Shown here: positions 62,948 to 64,000 of the stretch, piece after piece
Layout: every line of letters begins with the position of its first letter
How positions within the stretch are numbered: position 1 is the first letter of the stretch
Assembly (NCBI GenBank): GCA_023382385.1
Contig: JAHDVH010000003.1
Span: 1-64,000 of the forward strand
DNA length: 64,000 bases
Origin: a bacterium
GTDB taxonomy: Bacteria > Electryoneota > RPQS01
Direction of reading: 5' to 3'
The notes under the pieces: model-generated
What the model saw: the letters and a program-made list of their open reading frames with translations, nothing else
What the model was told of the DNA's origin: nothing
Database searches by the model: none
Made by a program: the position numbers and the translations under genes

Positions 62948-63925
62948 TCACCTACGATTTCCCGCCACACGTTCCCGTGCTGCGCGATATTCTGCCAACA
63001 TGCGATTCACGAGCGTCTCCACAGTCGGGACGTCATGAATTAGACTTGCTCCCATTCCCGCCTCGAATTGTCCCTCTTCCCAGTCTCCTTCGAAGATTCC
63101 GCGCTGCTCTCGCTTGCGACCAAGAAGCTCTTGCAGTTCCTCAGGCGTCGCACAGCGCTGTTCATACTCGATGCACTTAAGCGCGAACGGAGTCTTAATC
63201 ATTCTCGTCGGCCCAATCTTCTTAAGCGAGAGAATTGTGTCCGATTCTCCGGCATCCACGACAGCTTGTTTGTAGCGCTCACTTGACGAGGATTCCTTCG
63301 TAGCGGCGAAGCGTGTGCCGATCTGAACACCGTCCGCCCCTAAAGCAAGCGCAGAGAGGATTCCTCTGCCATCGACTATACCCCCGGCGGCAATCACCGG
63401 AATGTTCACCGCATCACGAACCTGCGGCACAAGTACGAACGTGGGGATTTCGTCCACTCCGTTATGACCGCCCGCCTCTGTTCCCTCGCAGACCACTGCA
63501 TCCACGCCGCGCTCTTCGGACTTCCTCGCAAGCTTTGCCGTTGGGACAACGTGAACAACCGTTGCGCCGGATTTCTTCAGAGTCTCGGTGTACAGCGCCG
63601 GATTGCCCGCAGAAGTGAAGACTATTTTCACCTCTTCGTCAAGGCAGACTTGAATCAGTTCCTTTACATCTCCGCGCAAGAGCGGAACGTTCACCGCAAA
63701 GGGAGTGTCCGCCGAGAGTGCTCTGCGCGCTTCGTGAATATGTTGGCGCAACAACTCGGGTTTCATTGATCCCGCGCCGATCATGCCAAGACATCCGGTC
63801 TTGGCAACTGCTACGCAGAGCTTCCAGCCGGACGTCCAGACCATGCCTGCCTGAATAATTGGGTGTTCAATCCCGAACAAATCAGTTATTCGGGAAGACG
63901 GCCATTGCAAGGAAAAGTCGCTCAT
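62948..63925 (-). CDS. NPD-family FMN-dependent oxidoreductase (nitronate monooxygenase / FabK-like)
   Basis: A 325-residue TIM-barrel flavoprotein. 'HPIIQAGMVWTSG', 'EGTEAGGHNGVDEIPTFVLVPQV', 'IPVIAAGGIVDGRGI' and 'ALGADGVQIGTRFAATKES' match the nitronate monooxygenase/enoyl-ACP reductase II superfamily, where FabK and NMO are hard to tell apart. The GGH motif with a central His is present. ATG 63925 is preferred over the upstream frame opening (63982). Confidence 0.87.
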   Translation of the reverse strand: MSDFSLQWPSSRITDLFGIEHPIIQAGMVWTSGWKLCVAVAKTGCLGMIGAGSMKPELLRQHIHEARRALSADTPFAVNVPLLRGDVKELIQVCLDEEVKIVFTSAGNPALYTETLKKSGATVVHVVPTAKLARKSEERGVDAVVCEGTEAGGHNGVDEIPTFVLVPQVRDAVNIPVIAAGGIVDGRGILSALALGADGVQIGTRFAATKESSSSERYKQAVVDAGESDTILSLKKIGPTRMIKTPFALKCIEYEQRCATPEELQELLGRKREQRGIFEGDWEEGQFEAGMGASLIHDVPTVETLVNRMLAEYRAARERVAGNRR

Positions 63926-63950
63926 CGTACCAAATGTCACAATAGCATAA

Positions 63951-63975
63951 GCCGCACGAATTTTCCTTCGTACGG
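63951..63975 (-). other. hairpin upstream of the NPD gene
   Basis: GCCGCACGAA, six bases, TTCGTACGGC pair with one mismatch. On the minus strand it is followed by a weak U-containing stretch, so it may be the terminator of a gene beyond the window edge or a leader structure. Confidence 0.35.
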
Positions 63976-64000
63976 CCCGCAAATTTCCGATATGACCGTT

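Overview
The window looks like chromosomal DNA of an uncultured Gram-negative bacterium, most likely in or near the FCB (Fibrobacteres-Chlorobi-Bacteroidetes) assemblage. Supporting signs are a PorV/PorQ-like outer-membrane barrel, three secreted proteins ending in the 'YPNPFN' type of C-terminal sorting domain used by type IX secretion, a gingipain-like (C25) giant exoprotein, and Kdo/heptose-type lipopolysaccharide genes (lpxL-like, waaF-like). The 16S segment carries a perfect bacterial EUB338 site. The phylum cannot be named from sequence inspection alone. Base composition is even, and no prophage, transposon, CRISPR array or tRNA gene was seen.

Layout. 1-1183: 5' two thirds of a 16S rRNA gene on the minus strand with its promoter and a boxA-like leader. 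1375-10947: PorV-like protein, subtilase with sorting domain, CDF metal transporter, 2-hydroxyacid dehydrogenase, MFS exporter, ABC permease/CPBP protease fusion, Nudix hydrolase, double-PDZ protein. 11047-16766: a signalling block with an unknown 138-aa protein, a FapA-like DUF342 protein, and then, behind a palindrome-rich promoter, a ChpT-like H-box protein, a receiver/pseudo-DHp/receiver protein and a receiver-PAS-histidine kinase. 27003-16753 (minus): a ten-gene tightly packed run rsmB, PASTA, rpe, MBL hydrolase, xerD-like, dacB, glutamate formimidoyltransferase, cyclodeaminase, mutL, miaA. 27068-28995: lpxL- and waaF-like genes. 31223-29008 (minus): a small secreted proline-rich repeat protein, a multi-pass membrane protein and a degenerate sigma54-type AAA protein. 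31465-39270: housekeeping run prfA, prmC, DUF255 thioredoxin-fold protein, tgt, yajC, def, fmt, Zn-metallopeptidase. 39436-47162: the giant C25-like exoprotein, an SDR reductase and a secreted alpha/beta hydrolase. 53154-47159 (minus): gdhA, thiN, a 12-repeat DxxGxDxY/HEAT exoprotein, M42 aminopeptidase. 53209-64000: yfiH, a glutaryl-CoA-dehydrogenase-like gene, a homocysteine methyltransferase/MTHFR fusion, aquaporin, two metal hydrolases, ETF-quinone oxidoreductase, pepA, panD and an NPD-type flavoprotein.

How it works together. The minus-strand runs couple translation, tRNA/rRNA modification, folate one-carbon chemistry and cell-wall enzymes through ATGA-type overlaps. The glutaryl-CoA-dehydrogenase-like enzyme and ETF-QO are two ends of one electron route to quinone. 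The subtilase, the C25-like protein and the alpha/beta hydrolase carry a shared export signal, and the PorV-like barrel is a plausible outer-membrane partner. Least explained by known families are the DxxGxDxY repeat exoprotein (48235-51072), the phosphorelay without an obvious DNA-binding output (13155-16711), and the repeat-peptide/membrane/dead-AAA cluster (29070-31223), in which a strong terminator overlaps the start of the next gene.
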